From positions 531,501 to 595,500 of the forward strand of contig NZ_JASPFK010000001.1 of the NCBI RefSeq assembly GCF_036855935.1: a DNA stretch of 64,000 nt, in the 5' to 3' direction. Below the pieces are notes generated by a model, which did not search any database, was not told where the DNA came from, and saw nothing but the letters and a program-made list of their open reading frames with translations. The position numbers were made by a program, and so were the translations under genes. Of this stretch, positions 36,101 through 44,125 are shown in pieces (position 1 is the first letter of the stretch; each line of letters opens with the position of its first letter). The DNA is from Sphingomonas sp. LR60 (lineage in GTDB: Bacteria > Pseudomonadota > Alphaproteobacteria > Sphingomonadales > Sphingomonadaceae).

Positions 36101-36635
36101 GATCACGGTCGCGGCGCGCAACCATGACGAGGTACGCTCCTTCTCGAGCGATCTTCGGCATCGCATCGCGGCGCTGGGCGCGGCGCATTCGCTCGCCTCG
36201 CCCGCCGGGCAGCCGCAGGCGATCGGGCTGCACGAACTGGTCGAGGCGACGCTCGCGCCGTATCGCGACCATTCGCACATCGTGGTCGAGGGGCCGACCG
36301 TCACCCTCAACCGCCAATGCCTGTCGTCGCTGGCGCTGATCCTCCACGAATGGGCGACCAATTCGGTGAAATATGGCGCGCTGTGCTGGCAGGGCGGTGA
36401 AGAGGGCAGCACCGGCCTCGCCGTGCGCTGGCGGCTGACCGATCCCGGACTGGCGGTCGACTGGGACGAAATGGGACGCGGCGATCAGGAAGCGAGCGGG
36501 GCCCAACGCGGGTTCGGCTCGTTACTGGTCGAGACGAGTGTGCGCCAATTGTCGGGCGAAGTATGGAGCGAGGTAATGGGACGATCGTTTCGACTGCGAA
36601 TGAAACTACCGGCGAGCGTGCTGGCGCGTGACTGA
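33180..36635 (+). CDS. CheB-CheR-PAS hybrid with HWE histidine kinase domain
   Basis: The 1151-aa protein has, in order: a CheB-type methylesterase (GIGASAGG, VVQHLDPNHESM, SGTGADGTTG; about 20-200), a CheR methyltransferase (ERRMHVLGI, LLINVTRFFRD, VWVPGCSSGEEAYTIAML, FSRVDLVSCRNLLIYF; about 220-490), a long coiled coil with repeated NEEL/NEEM units (about 640-715), two PAS domains, and an HWE kinase (REMNHRVKNLFAVIAGM, ALILHEWATNSVKYGAL). Catalytic residues of CheB and CheR look intact. GTG 33180 follows GAGGAAA. It is flanked by the LOV gene and a response regulator in overlapping frames, so the three form one pathway. Confidence 0.93.
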   Translation: MPNDGASDRASPEAGQGVPVVGIGASAGGLEALREMLAPAQRPTGLAFVVVQHLDPNHESMLAELLDRATSLRVLQSGGGERIEADTVYIIPPGRGLAIRNGVLELTDFAQPRGMRRPIDDFFQSLAGDQQANAACVILSGTGADGTTGLRAIKENGGVGVVQQPESARYDGMPLSAVGTGLIDFIKAPGEILKCLQAFFQRRNIDPGEMEAGVVADHVDDLCRVLRTAVGHDFSGYKRSTLIRRVERRMHVLGINNGRDYLARVRGDSAECSALFRDLLINVTRFFRDAHAFETLRKQVIEPLLIGRTNHDDLRVWVPGCSSGEEAYTIAMLFAEAARKADVPLAVQIFATDIDEQMLAIAREGSYPAAALADLPPELRERYTVPHAERFTITGQIRDMIRFSSHSLVKDPPFSRVDLVSCRNLLIYFDDRLQQSVMPLFHYTLRPGGFLFLGPSESIGRFEHLFTVVDQHARLFERAPGAPSYPIDLPGSARAIGPRRERESRGDSASLTAESVAVRRIVDRYAPASLIVDQDGGIIAAYGKLSRYLEFPVTRTGGSSAINLARAGLRTVIGPLLRQARDERRRVVARDVDVETDYGIQPVEVICDPLGDGTLLFVFRDSGAFRPSDQNELTDLSAGGDHLEAIEDELRLTRHRLRSAIEELETANEELKSSNEEMMSMNEELQSTNEELSTVNDELKSKVEQLTVALSDLRNFHQSTELAVVVLDARLNVRTYTEAAVSIFPLQPADRGRPLSDVASRLRGSEYMEDARAVAAGAPATQRRVTTKDGERVLSLRVLPYRTQTGAVDGTTLVLTDITEALSLERQLAAERERLDLAIKAAGIGVWEYCLETGEAVLDAVERQLFGVAGADAERVDPLLDRIHPDDRGAVETALRQAVERNGDYEATFRLRPTDGETRWVKGFGRVIAGSNPPRLLGVSIDVTPDYALAETRELMLREMNHRVKNLFAVIAGMITVAARNHDEVRSFSSDLRHRIAALGAAHSLASPAGQPQAIGLHELVEATLAPYRDHSHIVVEGPTVTLNRQCLSSLALILHEWATNSVKYGALCWQGGEEGSTGLAVRWRLTDPGLAVDWDEMGRGDQEASGAQRGFGSLLVETSVRQLSGEVWSEVMGRSFRLRMKLPASVLARD

Positions 36636-37011
36636 CTTCGCCAGCGGTTACGTCCTGCTGGTCGAGGACGAGTTGTTCATCGCGCTCGATCTTCAGGAGA
36701 CGATCGAGGAGGCCGGCTTCCGCGTAGTGGGGCCGTGCGCGACCGTGCGGGACGCGGAAGCGGCGATCGAGGCGCATACGGCGGGCTTCGCGGCGGCGGT
36801 GCTCGACGTCCGGCTGGCGGACGGGCCGGTGTTCCCGGCGGCGGACCGGCTGAGTGCGGCGGGGGTGCCGCTGCTGTTCCATTCGGGCCATGCCGACGAT
36901 GTCGCGCTTCGGCAGCGGTATCCCGGTTCGGTGGTGTGTCCGAAACCGAGCGCGCCGAGTGCGCTGGCGGCCGCGCTACTGGGTTGCGCGGCGGGGCGTC
37001 GGGCGGCGTAG
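36628..37011 (+). CDS. Single-domain response regulator
   Basis: The 127-aa receiver has acidic pocket VEDE (13-14), phospho-acceptor Asp60 in AVLDVRLADG, the switch region LLFHSGHADD, and Lys in VVCPKPSAP. There is no output domain. GTG 36628 overlaps the kinase stop by eight bases. Small receivers of this type next to HWE kinases work as phosphate shuttles or sinks, for example in the alphaproteobacterial general stress response. That role is inferred. Confidence 0.88.
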   Translation: MTDFASGYVLLVEDELFIALDLQETIEEAGFRVVGPCATVRDAEAAIEAHTAGFAAAVLDVRLADGPVFPAADRLSAAGVPLLFHSGHADDVALRQRYPGSVVCPKPSAPSALAAALLGCAAGRRAA

Positions 37012-37068
37012 CACCGGATGGTGCGCGTGACGAAGACCCGGGACTTCGGTGGAGGTTCTGGCAGACGG

Positions 37069-37094
37069 AAGGAGGGAAGCTGGCTCCCCTCCTT
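37069..37094. terminator. Hairpin between convergent genes
   Basis: AAGGAGGG and CCCTCCTT pair around a 10-base loop between the response regulator and the minus-strand csbD-like gene. A run of T is lacking, so this is a weak bidirectional candidate. Confidence 0.35.
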
Positions 37095-37102
37095 GCCGCG
37101 AT

Positions 37103-37375
37103 TTACTTCCCGCGCAGCGTGTTGAGCAGCGCGAGGCCGATCACACCGCCGACGGCGGCGGCGGCGAAGGGACGCTCGTTCATGAAACGGCGCGCCTGAT
37201 CGATCAGCGGGCGGACGCTGTCCTTGGCTTCACCATAGGTCTTCTGGACGGTGCCCTCGGCGCGGTCGGCCGAGCCCTCGGCGCGCAGCTTGTCGTCGCC
37301 GAATGCCTTGCCGAGGCCTTCCTTGAGCTTGCCGCCCAGATCGGTGGTCGTGCCGGTCAGCGTGTCGCTGTTCAT
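37103..37375 (-). CDS. CsbD-like stress protein with C-terminal membrane helix
   Basis: The 90-aa protein starts with a CsbD-like segment (TGTTTDLGGKLKEGLGKAFGDDKLRAEG, SADRAEGTVQKTYGEAK) and ends with a DUF883-like helix (ERPFAAAAVGGVIGLALLNTLRGK). CsbD proteins are induced by general stress; their molecular role is unknown. CAAGGAGAC precedes ATG 37375. Confidence 0.8.
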   Translation of the reverse strand: MNSDTLTGTTTDLGGKLKEGLGKAFGDDKLRAEGSADRAEGTVQKTYGEAKDSVRPLIDQARRFMNERPFAAAAVGGVIGLALLNTLRGK

Positions 37376-37441
37376 CGAACGTCTCCTTGTTGGGTTCGCG
37401 GGGCATAACCGGGATCAAGGGCGGTTCGTTCCGTGCGCGAC

Positions 37442-38509
37442 CTACGCCGTCGCGAGCTTTGCCTCCGCCGCTTCGCGGAGATGCGCCTCCAGTTCGGCGG
37501 CGCGGTGGTGCGCGGTGTGTGCGGCGAGCACGCGGGCACGCCCGGCGGCGCCGATCGCGTCGAGATCGGGGCGGGCGAGCGCCGCCTCGACATCGTCGCT
37601 GGTGTCGGCCAGCAGGATTTCGCGGTCGGGCGTCAGCAATTCGTCGATGCCCGGCCAGCGATCCGAGACGATCGGCGTGCCGCAGGCGGTCGCCTCGAAC
37701 AGCCGCACCGAGGGCGACCAGCCCGCGGCGATCATGTCGGCGCGGGTGACGTTGAGCGTCGCGCGGCTCGCCGAGTAGAAATCGGCGTGGTCGGCAGGCG
37801 CGAGATGCTCGATCCGCGCGACATTGGCTGGCCAGTCGATCGTCTCGGGATATTGCGGGCCCGCGACGACGAAGCTTTTGTCCGGATGCCGACGCGCGGG
37901 CTCGATCAGCAGCCGTTCGAGCGTCGGCTGGCGATCGTCGCTGTAGGTGCCGAGATACGACAGGTCCCAGCGTTTGTCGGCGCCGGTCGGCTGGTAACGA
38001 TCGGCGTCGACCGAGCAATAGAGCGCGCGCGCGGCGGGGCTCTTGTAGCGTTCCTCGATCGACCGCAGCGTCGGGCCGCCGGTGAACGAGCAATAGATGT
38101 CATAGCCGGGGATCACCTCGGGCGAGACGTAATCGCACGCGCCGCGCGCCAGCTTGGCGAGCGTGACCGGCGTGTCGATGTCGTAGAAGGTCGTCACGCC
38201 GCGCGCCCATTGCTGGACCAGACGGCCGACCTCGATCCCGTCGGGGACGTATGAGCCGACCATCACCGCATCGGCCTGCTCGATCGCGGTGCGCCAGTCC
38301 GCCATCGCGGCGAGGCCGTCGTAGAGTTCGAGCCGGCAATAATCGGGCGCGGGTTCGTCGCGGTGCGCGGCATACCAGGGCATGTCGCGTTCGAGGAACA
38401 GCACGTCGTGACCGCGCGCGGCGAAGGCGCGGAGCAGGGCGCGGAAGGTGGTGGCGTGGCCGTTGCCCCAGCTGGAGCTGAGCGAGAGGCCGAGGACGAC
38501 GAGCTTCAT
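37442..38509 (-). CDS. CgeB-like glycosyltransferase
   Basis: The 355-aa protein has a GT-B-like N-terminus (MKLVVLGLSLSSSWGNGHATTF) and a C-terminal PF13524-type domain (SRATLNVTRADMIAAGWSPSVRLFEATACGTPIVSDRWPGIDELLTPDREI). This is the CgeB/family-1 transferase arrangement. It has no membrane segments, so it acts in the cytosol; donor and acceptor are unknown. The ATG at 38509 shares one base with the upstream stop (TGATG). It is last of six overlapping minus-strand genes. Confidence 0.85.
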   Translation of the reverse strand: MKLVVLGLSLSSSWGNGHATTFRALLRAFAARGHDVLFLERDMPWYAAHRDEPAPDYCRLELYDGLAAMADWRTAIEQADAVMVGSYVPDGIEVGRLVQQWARGVTTFYDIDTPVTLAKLARGACDYVSPEVIPGYDIYCSFTGGPTLRSIEERYKSPAARALYCSVDADRYQPTGADKRWDLSYLGTYSDDRQPTLERLLIEPARRHPDKSFVVAGPQYPETIDWPANVARIEHLAPADHADFYSASRATLNVTRADMIAAGWSPSVRLFEATACGTPIVSDRWPGIDELLTPDREILLADTSDDVEAALARPDLDAIGAAGRARVLAAHTAHHRAAELEAHLREAAEAKLATA

Positions 38510-39597
38510 CACGCGGCCTCGCGCTGGCGGGCGGCGTGCGCCTTGAAGAGCGTATCGACCTGCGCCCCGCGCAGATCATAGGTGTGCTCGGCGAGGACCC
38601 GCTTGAGCGCGGCCTGACCGATCGCCTGCGCGCGCTCGGTGGTGAGTGCGGCAAGATGGTCGGCGACGTCCTGTCCGTCACGCGCGACCAGCACTTCGCG
38701 ATCGGGGATGAGGAACAGCTCGATCCCCTCCCACGCATCGGTGATGAGACAGGCGGCGGCGCCTGCGGCCTCGAACACGCGGGTGGCGGGCGAGAAACCG
38801 ATGTGCGCCATCGAATCGCGCGCGACGTTGAGGATCGCGCGCGGCGTGCAGTTGAAGGCGTTATGCTCGGCGGTGAAGACATGGCCGCGGTGGCGGACGT
38901 TGCCGGGCATCGCCTTCGTATCCCAGCCATTGCCACCGATCAGGAAGCTCTGCTTCGGGAGCAGGGCGGCGGGGCGGAGGAAGAATTCCTCGACGCGCGC
39001 CTCGCGATCCGGAAGGCGATTGCCGAGGAAGGCGAGGTCGCACGCGAAGCGCTCGTCGGCTGGCACCGGGTGGTGGGTCTGCGGATCGAGCGCATTGTAG
39101 ACAGGGATACATTCCGCCGCGCCGAAGCCGCGATAGGCGTTCACGACCGGATCGCCGCCGCCATAGGTGAGTACCATGTCGAGATGCGGCAGCGCGGCGG
39201 TGACCGGATGATCGGGGTCGGCGCGCATCTCGTCGAGTGTCGCGGCGGCATCGACGTCCCAGAAGATCTTGAGCGCGTCGGGGCGGGCGTGCGCGATGAT
39301 GCCTTCGAGCAATTCGCGATCGAAGACCCCGACGCCGTTCGCCTTGACGACGATATCGGCGTGCGCGGCTTCGGCCAGCACCTCGCGGAGCGCATCGTGC
39401 GTCGCGGGATAGACGACGACCTTGGCATAGGCGGGCGGGTCGATGTCGCGATGCTGTTGCCGCTCGAAGGCGTCGGGTTCGTAGAAGGTGATGTCATAGC
39501 CGCGCTCGCCGAGCGCGCGCAGGATGCCGCGATAATAGGTCGCGGCGCCGTTCCAATAGGAGGACAGCAGGCTGGACCCGTAGAAGGCGATCTTCAC
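38509..39597 (-). CDS. CgeB-like glycosyltransferase
   Basis: The 362-aa protein parallels its neighbour: KIAFYGSSLLSSYWNGAATYYRG at the N-terminus and NVARDSMAHIGFSPATRVFEAAGAAACLITDAWEGIELFLIPDREVLVA at the C-terminus. Tandem duplication of this gene type is likely. The start is GTG 39597, overlapping the preceding stop as GTGA. It probably adds a sugar to the same glycan or lipid as the flanking enzymes. Confidence 0.85.
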   Translation of the reverse strand: MKIAFYGSSLLSSYWNGAATYYRGILRALGERGYDITFYEPDAFERQQHRDIDPPAYAKVVVYPATHDALREVLAEAAHADIVVKANGVGVFDRELLEGIIAHARPDALKIFWDVDAAATLDEMRADPDHPVTAALPHLDMVLTYGGGDPVVNAYRGFGAAECIPVYNALDPQTHHPVPADERFACDLAFLGNRLPDREARVEEFFLRPAALLPKQSFLIGGNGWDTKAMPGNVRHRGHVFTAEHNAFNCTPRAILNVARDSMAHIGFSPATRVFEAAGAAACLITDAWEGIELFLIPDREVLVARDGQDVADHLAALTTERAQAIGQAALKRVLAEHTYDLRGAQVDTLFKAHAARQREAA

Positions 39598-40706
39598 GCT
39601 GGGATGCTCCGTGACAGCGAGGGGGCGTCGAGGCCGGCGAGGATCGCCAGCAATTCGTCGACGCGGTGCGCGCAGGTGTGGCGCGCGCGGATGGTTTCGA
39701 GCCCGGCGGCGGCGAGCGAGGCCCGCAGGTCGGCATCGTCGCGCAGGTCGCGGAGGATGTGCGTCATCTCGTCGGGCGTTTGCGCGAACAGGAAGTCGGT
39801 GCCGGGGCGGAAGAGGTGTTCGGCGTCGTCCCACGGCGCGCTGGCGAGCGGCAGGCCGCACGCCAATGCCTCGAAGACGCGGATCGTCGGGATGCCGGGC
39901 AGGATCGTCGTGTAATAGCGCCGCGGCACATGGACGGTCGCGAGCGCACGCGCGAACAGTGCGGGCGCGGCGGCGTTGGGCGCCCAGCCGTGATAGCGCG
40001 CGCCATATGCCGCGAGCATCGCCTTGCCCGCGTCGGGATAGCGGACCCCATAGATGTCGAGCGGCAGCCCGGCGTCGCGCGCCGGGGCGAGCAGATAATT
40101 CTCGATCTCGGCGGTGCGCTCGCCGTCGCCCCAATTGCCGATCCAGACGATGCCGTCGCGATCCTCGCCTTCAACGGGGAAGAAGCGGCGCGTGTCGGCG
40201 GCTTCGTGCCACGTCCACACACGATCGCCCCAGCCCCACTCGCGATAGACGCGCGACAGCGCCTCGCCGAACGCGAGCACGCCGTCATAGCTGTCGAGAT
40301 CATAGGCGCGCATCTCCTCGGGCGCGCTGACCGCGCGGTGATGCGTGTCGTGGAACAGCAGGGTGAAGTGCGCGCCGCCGCGGCGCAGTTTGCCGAGTGC
40401 GGCGACCAGATCGTGCGCGTTCCATTCGTGGACGATCACCACGTCGGCCTTGTCGACCAGTTCGGCGAGGTCGGCGTCGGGCGCGAAGGTCTGCGACGAC
40501 AGTTCGGGATAGGCGGTGCGATACGCGTCGAGCCCGGCCTCGCCGTTGTCGGCGAGCAGGTTCTCGAGGCTCCATGCACCGGCGGGTTCGTAGACGCGCA
40601 CGTCATGGCCGCGGGCGATCAGCTCCGAAAGCACGCCGCGCAGGAAATGCGCGTTGCCGTGGTTCCAGCACGAGGCGAGGCTGTGGGTGAAATAGACCAG
40701 CTTCAT
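39594..40706 (-). CDS. CgeB-like glycosyltransferase
   Basis: The 370-aa protein has the same build as the two downstream genes: KLVYFTHSLASCWNHGNAHFLRGVLSEL, VVIVHEWNAHDLVAAL, and the C-terminal HVPRRYYTTILPGIPTIRVFEALACGLPLASAPWDDAEHLF. The three are the same family in tandem, about 355-370 residues each. Start ATG 40706 overlaps the preceding stop (ATGA). Confidence 0.85.
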   Translation of the reverse strand: MKLVYFTHSLASCWNHGNAHFLRGVLSELIARGHDVRVYEPAGAWSLENLLADNGEAGLDAYRTAYPELSSQTFAPDADLAELVDKADVVIVHEWNAHDLVAALGKLRRGGAHFTLLFHDTHHRAVSAPEEMRAYDLDSYDGVLAFGEALSRVYREWGWGDRVWTWHEAADTRRFFPVEGEDRDGIVWIGNWGDGERTAEIENYLLAPARDAGLPLDIYGVRYPDAGKAMLAAYGARYHGWAPNAAAPALFARALATVHVPRRYYTTILPGIPTIRVFEALACGLPLASAPWDDAEHLFRPGTDFLFAQTPDEMTHILRDLRDDADLRASLAAAGLETIRARHTCAHRVDELLAILAGLDAPSLSRSIPA

Positions 40707-41788
40707 GCCGCGACCCGCTCGCCGGTGGCGGTCGCGTGGTCGAGAAGCGCGGCCATCGTGCGCGCGGTCTGTTCGGGCGTGTAGTCGAGCGCGCGGGCGC
40801 GGGCGAGCGCGCCACGCGAGACGCGCAGGTCGGTGTCGGCGGCGAGGTCGGCGATCGCGCGAGAAAAGCCCTCGGCATCGTCGGCGGCGACGAAGGTCGC
40901 GACCCCGTCCCACAATTCGCGGAAGGTCGGGATGTCGGACAGGACCAGCGCGCAGCCGGTCAGCGCCGCCTCGAGCACCGCGAGCCCGAACGGCTCGTAA
41001 TGAGCGGCGGAGGCGAAGATCGGGCGGGTCGACAGCGCGGCGGCGATCGCGGCGTCGCTGATCCGGCCGAGCGGTTCGAGATGGTGGAACTTGTGATGCT
41101 CGCCATGCGGCCCGCGCGCCGGACCCGCGGCGCGGAACGGCAACGGCAGCAGGGCGGCGGCGCAATCGAGCGTCGCGATGTTCTTGCCGCGATCCCACAG
41201 CCGACCGGCGGTGAACGCGCCTGCGAAAAGCGCACCGGTCGCGGCCGGCAGCGTGCGGCCGTTGTGGATCGCGCGCGGCGCGACCGGGAGCGCGTAGAGC
41301 CGCTGGATGGTCGCGGCGAAGGCGCGGGTCGGGCAGACGATCGCGTCGGCACGCGCCAGACCGCGCGCGACCAGCTCGGTCTGCCAAACCAGGTCGGCGG
41401 GGAGCGGGCCGTGCTCGACCGCCTCCCACCAGCTCGCGACGCAGCTATGGACGACCGCGACGACCGGCATCGCGAAATCGGCGATCGCGAGCGCGGGCTG
41501 GTTGAGCTGGACGACGTCGACCGCGCGTGCAGCGGCGAGCGCGGCGATCGCATCGGCGGCCACCGCCACCGCCTGCGCATCCTCGGCGAGCCAATCGAGC
41601 GGGAGGCGCGTGTCGATCAGCGAGACGCCCGCCGCTTCGGCCTGCGCCTGATGCGCGGTCGAGGGCGCGGGGCCGAGTGTGGCGAGATCGACCGACCAGC
41701 CGGCGCGGACCAGATCGGCGGAAAGCTGGATCGCATATTGCCAGACGCCACCGACCGCGTCGGCGGTCATCAACAGCCGTTCCGTCAC
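40703..41788 (-). CDS. Glycosyltransferase family 4-like
   Basis: The 361-aa protein is a GT-B enzyme: MTADAVGGVWQYAIQLSADLVRAGW, VVAVVHSCVASWW, and the donor-site region RPIFASAAHYEPFGLAVLEAALTGCALVLSD carrying the EPFGLxxLE motif of GT4 (retaining) enzymes. The start is GTG 41788, overlapping the epimerase stop (GTGA). Cytosolic; the sugar is unknown, but two NDP-sugar epimerases directly upstream probably supply its donor. Confidence 0.87.
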   Translation of the reverse strand: MTERLLMTADAVGGVWQYAIQLSADLVRAGWSVDLATLGPAPSTAHQAQAEAAGVSLIDTRLPLDWLAEDAQAVAVAADAIAALAAARAVDVVQLNQPALAIADFAMPVVAVVHSCVASWWEAVEHGPLPADLVWQTELVARGLARADAIVCPTRAFAATIQRLYALPVAPRAIHNGRTLPAATGALFAGAFTAGRLWDRGKNIATLDCAAALLPLPFRAAGPARGPHGEHHKFHHLEPLGRISDAAIAAALSTRPIFASAAHYEPFGLAVLEAALTGCALVLSDIPTFRELWDGVATFVAADDAEGFSRAIADLAADTDLRVSRGALARARALDYTPEQTARTMAALLDHATATGERVAA

Positions 41789-42852
41789 GCAGCGACCTCG
41801 ATCGCCGGTGCATCGGTCGTCATCGGAGCGACGGCATGTTCGCGCTGCAGCCAGTCGGCGAGCGCACCGACGCCCTCGCGCCAGTCGCGGCGTTCGGGCA
41901 AGGCCAGCGTCGCGGCGGCGGCGCGCGCGTCGGCAACGAAATAGCGCTGGTCGCCCGCACGCCAGCCCGAATATCGCACGTCGACCGGGCGGCCGGTCAG
42001 CGTCGCGATATGCGCGAGCAACTGGCGGAGACTGACTGCGTTTTCGGGGCCGCCGCCGAGGTTGAAGGCGCGCCCGGCGACATCGTCGATCCGCTGCCAC
42101 GCGGCGAGATAGGCGTTCACCGCATCGCGGACATCGAGAACGTCGCGGACCTGATGCCCGTCACCGTACAGGGTGATCGGCTCGCCGCCGAGCGCGCGGA
42201 TCAGGAAATGCGCGACCCAGCCCTGGTCTTCGGTGCCCATCTGGCGCTGGCCGTAGATGCAGCTCATCCGGAAGACGCAGGTCTTCAACCCGAAGCTGCG
42301 CGCATAATCGAGGACATATTGGTCGGCTGCCCCCTTCGACACACCGTACGGCGTGTGGAAGTCGAGCGGTCGCGCCTCGCCAATCCCATGCGCGCGGACG
42401 TGCGGGTCGACGGGATGATAGGCGTCGTCCTCCAGCACGAAATCGAGATCAGCGAGGTCGCCATATACTTTGTTCGTGGAGGCGAAGATCAGCGGCACGT
42501 CGGGCGCGCGGGTGCGGATCGCTTCGAGCAACTGGAAGGTGGCGGTGATGTTGGTGGTGAAATCGTCGGCGGGATCGTCGAGGCTGGTGGTCACCGCCAC
42601 CTGCGCGGCGAAGTGGAACACCGCCGCCGCGCCCGCGACCTCATCGGCGAGCCGCGCGGTGTCGCGGACATCGGCATGGACGAAGCGGATGCGGTCGCCG
42701 TGGCGTTCGCGCAGCCACGCCAGATTGCGCTCGACCCCGGCACGGGCGAGCGCGTCGTAGACGACTACGTCATGTCCTTCGCCGGCAAGCCGATCGGCGA
42801 GGTTCGAGCCGATGAAGCCGGCGCCGCCGGTAACCAGCACCGGCCCCCTCAT
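41785..42852 (-). CDS. NAD-dependent epimerase/dehydratase (CDP-paratose epimerase-like)
   Basis: The 355-aa short-chain dehydrogenase has the Rossmann motif VLVTGGAGFIGSNLADRL, the active-site TPYGVSKGAADQYVLDY (YxxxK), and FRMSCIYGQRQMGTEDQGWVAHFL, close to CDP-tyvelose/paratose 2-epimerases. It should interconvert an NDP-sugar for the adjacent transferases. ATG 42852 overlaps the upstream gene's stop (ATGA). Confidence 0.88.
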   Translation of the reverse strand: MRGPVLVTGGAGFIGSNLADRLAGEGHDVVVYDALARAGVERNLAWLRERHGDRIRFVHADVRDTARLADEVAGAAAVFHFAAQVAVTTSLDDPADDFTTNITATFQLLEAIRTRAPDVPLIFASTNKVYGDLADLDFVLEDDAYHPVDPHVRAHGIGEARPLDFHTPYGVSKGAADQYVLDYARSFGLKTCVFRMSCIYGQRQMGTEDQGWVAHFLIRALGGEPITLYGDGHQVRDVLDVRDAVNAYLAAWQRIDDVAGRAFNLGGGPENAVSLRQLLAHIATLTGRPVDVRYSGWRAGDQRYFVADARAAAATLALPERRDWREGVGALADWLQREHAVAPMTTDAPAIEVAA

Positions 42853-43961
42853 GCGACCAGCCCGCGGCGCTCGAGCTCGGCGCGCATCGTCGCGACCTTG
42901 TCCTCGGCGGTCTGTTCGGCGACCCACTCGGCCAGTTCGGCGAGCCCGGCGGTGAAATCCTGGGTCGCGCGGAAGTCGAGCCGTTCCTGCGCCAGCGTCG
43001 TGTCGCAGAAGCAATGGCGGATGTCCCCGATCCGCGCCTTGCCGACGATCTCGGGCGCCAGATCGTTCTTGCCCATCGCCTTGGCCAGCTCGGTCGCGAC
43101 TTCGGTCACCGAGCGGTCATGCCCCGACCCGATGTTGAACGTGCCACCGACCGCCTGCGGGAGGAACAAGGCGTCGGCGAAGCCGCGCGCCACGTCGCTG
43201 ACATGGACGAAGTCGCGGCGCTGTTCGCCGTCCTCGAAGATCATCGGCTTTTGCCCGTTGAGCAACCGCGACGCGAAGATCGCGAGCACGCCGGTGTACG
43301 GGTTGGAGAGCGCCTGGCCGGGGCCGTAGACGTTGAAGAGCCGCAGGCACACGCCCTCGATCCCATAAGGCGCGGCCATGATGTGCGTGGTGCGTTCCTG
43401 CACATATTTGTTGAGCGCATAGATCGAGGCGAGGTTCGGCTGCTTCCATTCGGGCGTTGCGACCGGGGTCAGCGGGCGGCCTTGCGCGTCGACCGGTTCC
43501 CAATTGGTCAGCCCGTCGCGCAGCCCCTTGCGCTCCGCGTCCTGCACCATGTTGCCGTCGGCGTCGCGGTACAGCCCTTCGCCATAGATCGACATCGACG
43601 AGGCGGTGACGACGCGACGGACCGGCTTGTCGATCAGTTTCTCGAAGAGAACGGCGGTGCCGACGTCGTTGGTCGAAGTATAGCGTTCGACTTCGTACAT
43701 CGACTGGCCGACGCCGACTTCGGCGGCGAGGTGGATGACGCTGTCGACGCCGTCGAGCGCCTTGCTGACGACATCGCCGTTGCGCACGTCGCCGCGGATC
43801 AGCTCGACCGCGTCGTTGAGGAGCGGCGGGCGCTCGCAATCGCCGTGGACCTGCTCGATCAGGCTGTCGAGGACCCGCACTTCATGGCCGCGTGCCAGCA
43901 GTTCATCGGCAACGAAACGTCCGATGAAGCCGGCCCCGCCGGTGATGAGAATGGTTTCCAC
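42849..43961 (-). CDS. NAD-dependent epimerase/dehydratase (UDP-sugar type)
   Basis: The 370-aa protein begins ETILITGGAGFIGRFVADELLARGHEVRVLDS. It carries SSMSIYGEG, the catalytic-type IYALNKYVQE (YxxxK) and FNVYGPGQALSNPYTGVLAIFASRLLNGQKP. It resembles UDP-glucose 4-epimerase or dTDP-glucose dehydratase relatives; the exact product is open. Start GTG 43961 has GGAGGA seven bases upstream. It is the first gene of the six-gene operon, and FNR-type boxes lie upstream. Confidence 0.88.
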   Translation of the reverse strand: METILITGGAGFIGRFVADELLARGHEVRVLDSLIEQVHGDCERPPLLNDAVELIRGDVRNGDVVSKALDGVDSVIHLAAEVGVGQSMYEVERYTSTNDVGTAVLFEKLIDKPVRRVVTASSMSIYGEGLYRDADGNMVQDAERKGLRDGLTNWEPVDAQGRPLTPVATPEWKQPNLASIYALNKYVQERTTHIMAAPYGIEGVCLRLFNVYGPGQALSNPYTGVLAIFASRLLNGQKPMIFEDGEQRRDFVHVSDVARGFADALFLPQAVGGTFNIGSGHDRSVTEVATELAKAMGKNDLAPEIVGKARIGDIRHCFCDTTLAQERLDFRATQDFTAGLAELAEWVAEQTAEDKVATMRAELERRGLVA

Positions 43962-43983
43962 GAATATTCCTCCCGCCCCGCAA

Positions 43984-44119
43984 TTGATCTCAATCAATGA
44001 CACGCACGCGCATTGCTGGTTGATTGCGGGAGAAGAACATCTTCTACTTAGCTTGGTTCCCTAAGTTATTGCGGTAGCGTAATTTTCATAGACTTTGCGA
44101 CTGAATTGATTCAAATCAA
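43984..44119. promoter_or_regulatory. Two perfect FNR/FixK boxes in a divergent control region
   Basis: TTGAT-ctca-ATCAA at 43984-43997 and TTGAT-tcaa-ATCAA at 44106-44119 both match the Crp/Fnr-family consensus TTGAT-N4-ATCAA exactly. They sit at opposite ends of the 165-bp gap between the epimerase operon and the histidine phosphatase. Each lies too near its closest start codon for class II activation, but suitably placed to activate the opposite direction or to repress the near one. The regulator is not in the window. Confidence 0.75.
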
Positions 44120-44125
44120 TCCGGT

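Noticed and set aside
33180..36635. A chemotaxis operon
   Set aside because: CheB and CheR domains are fused to PAS and HWE kinase modules; no cheA, cheW or cheY is adjacent, and the chemoreceptor is 14 kb away and convergent to another gene.
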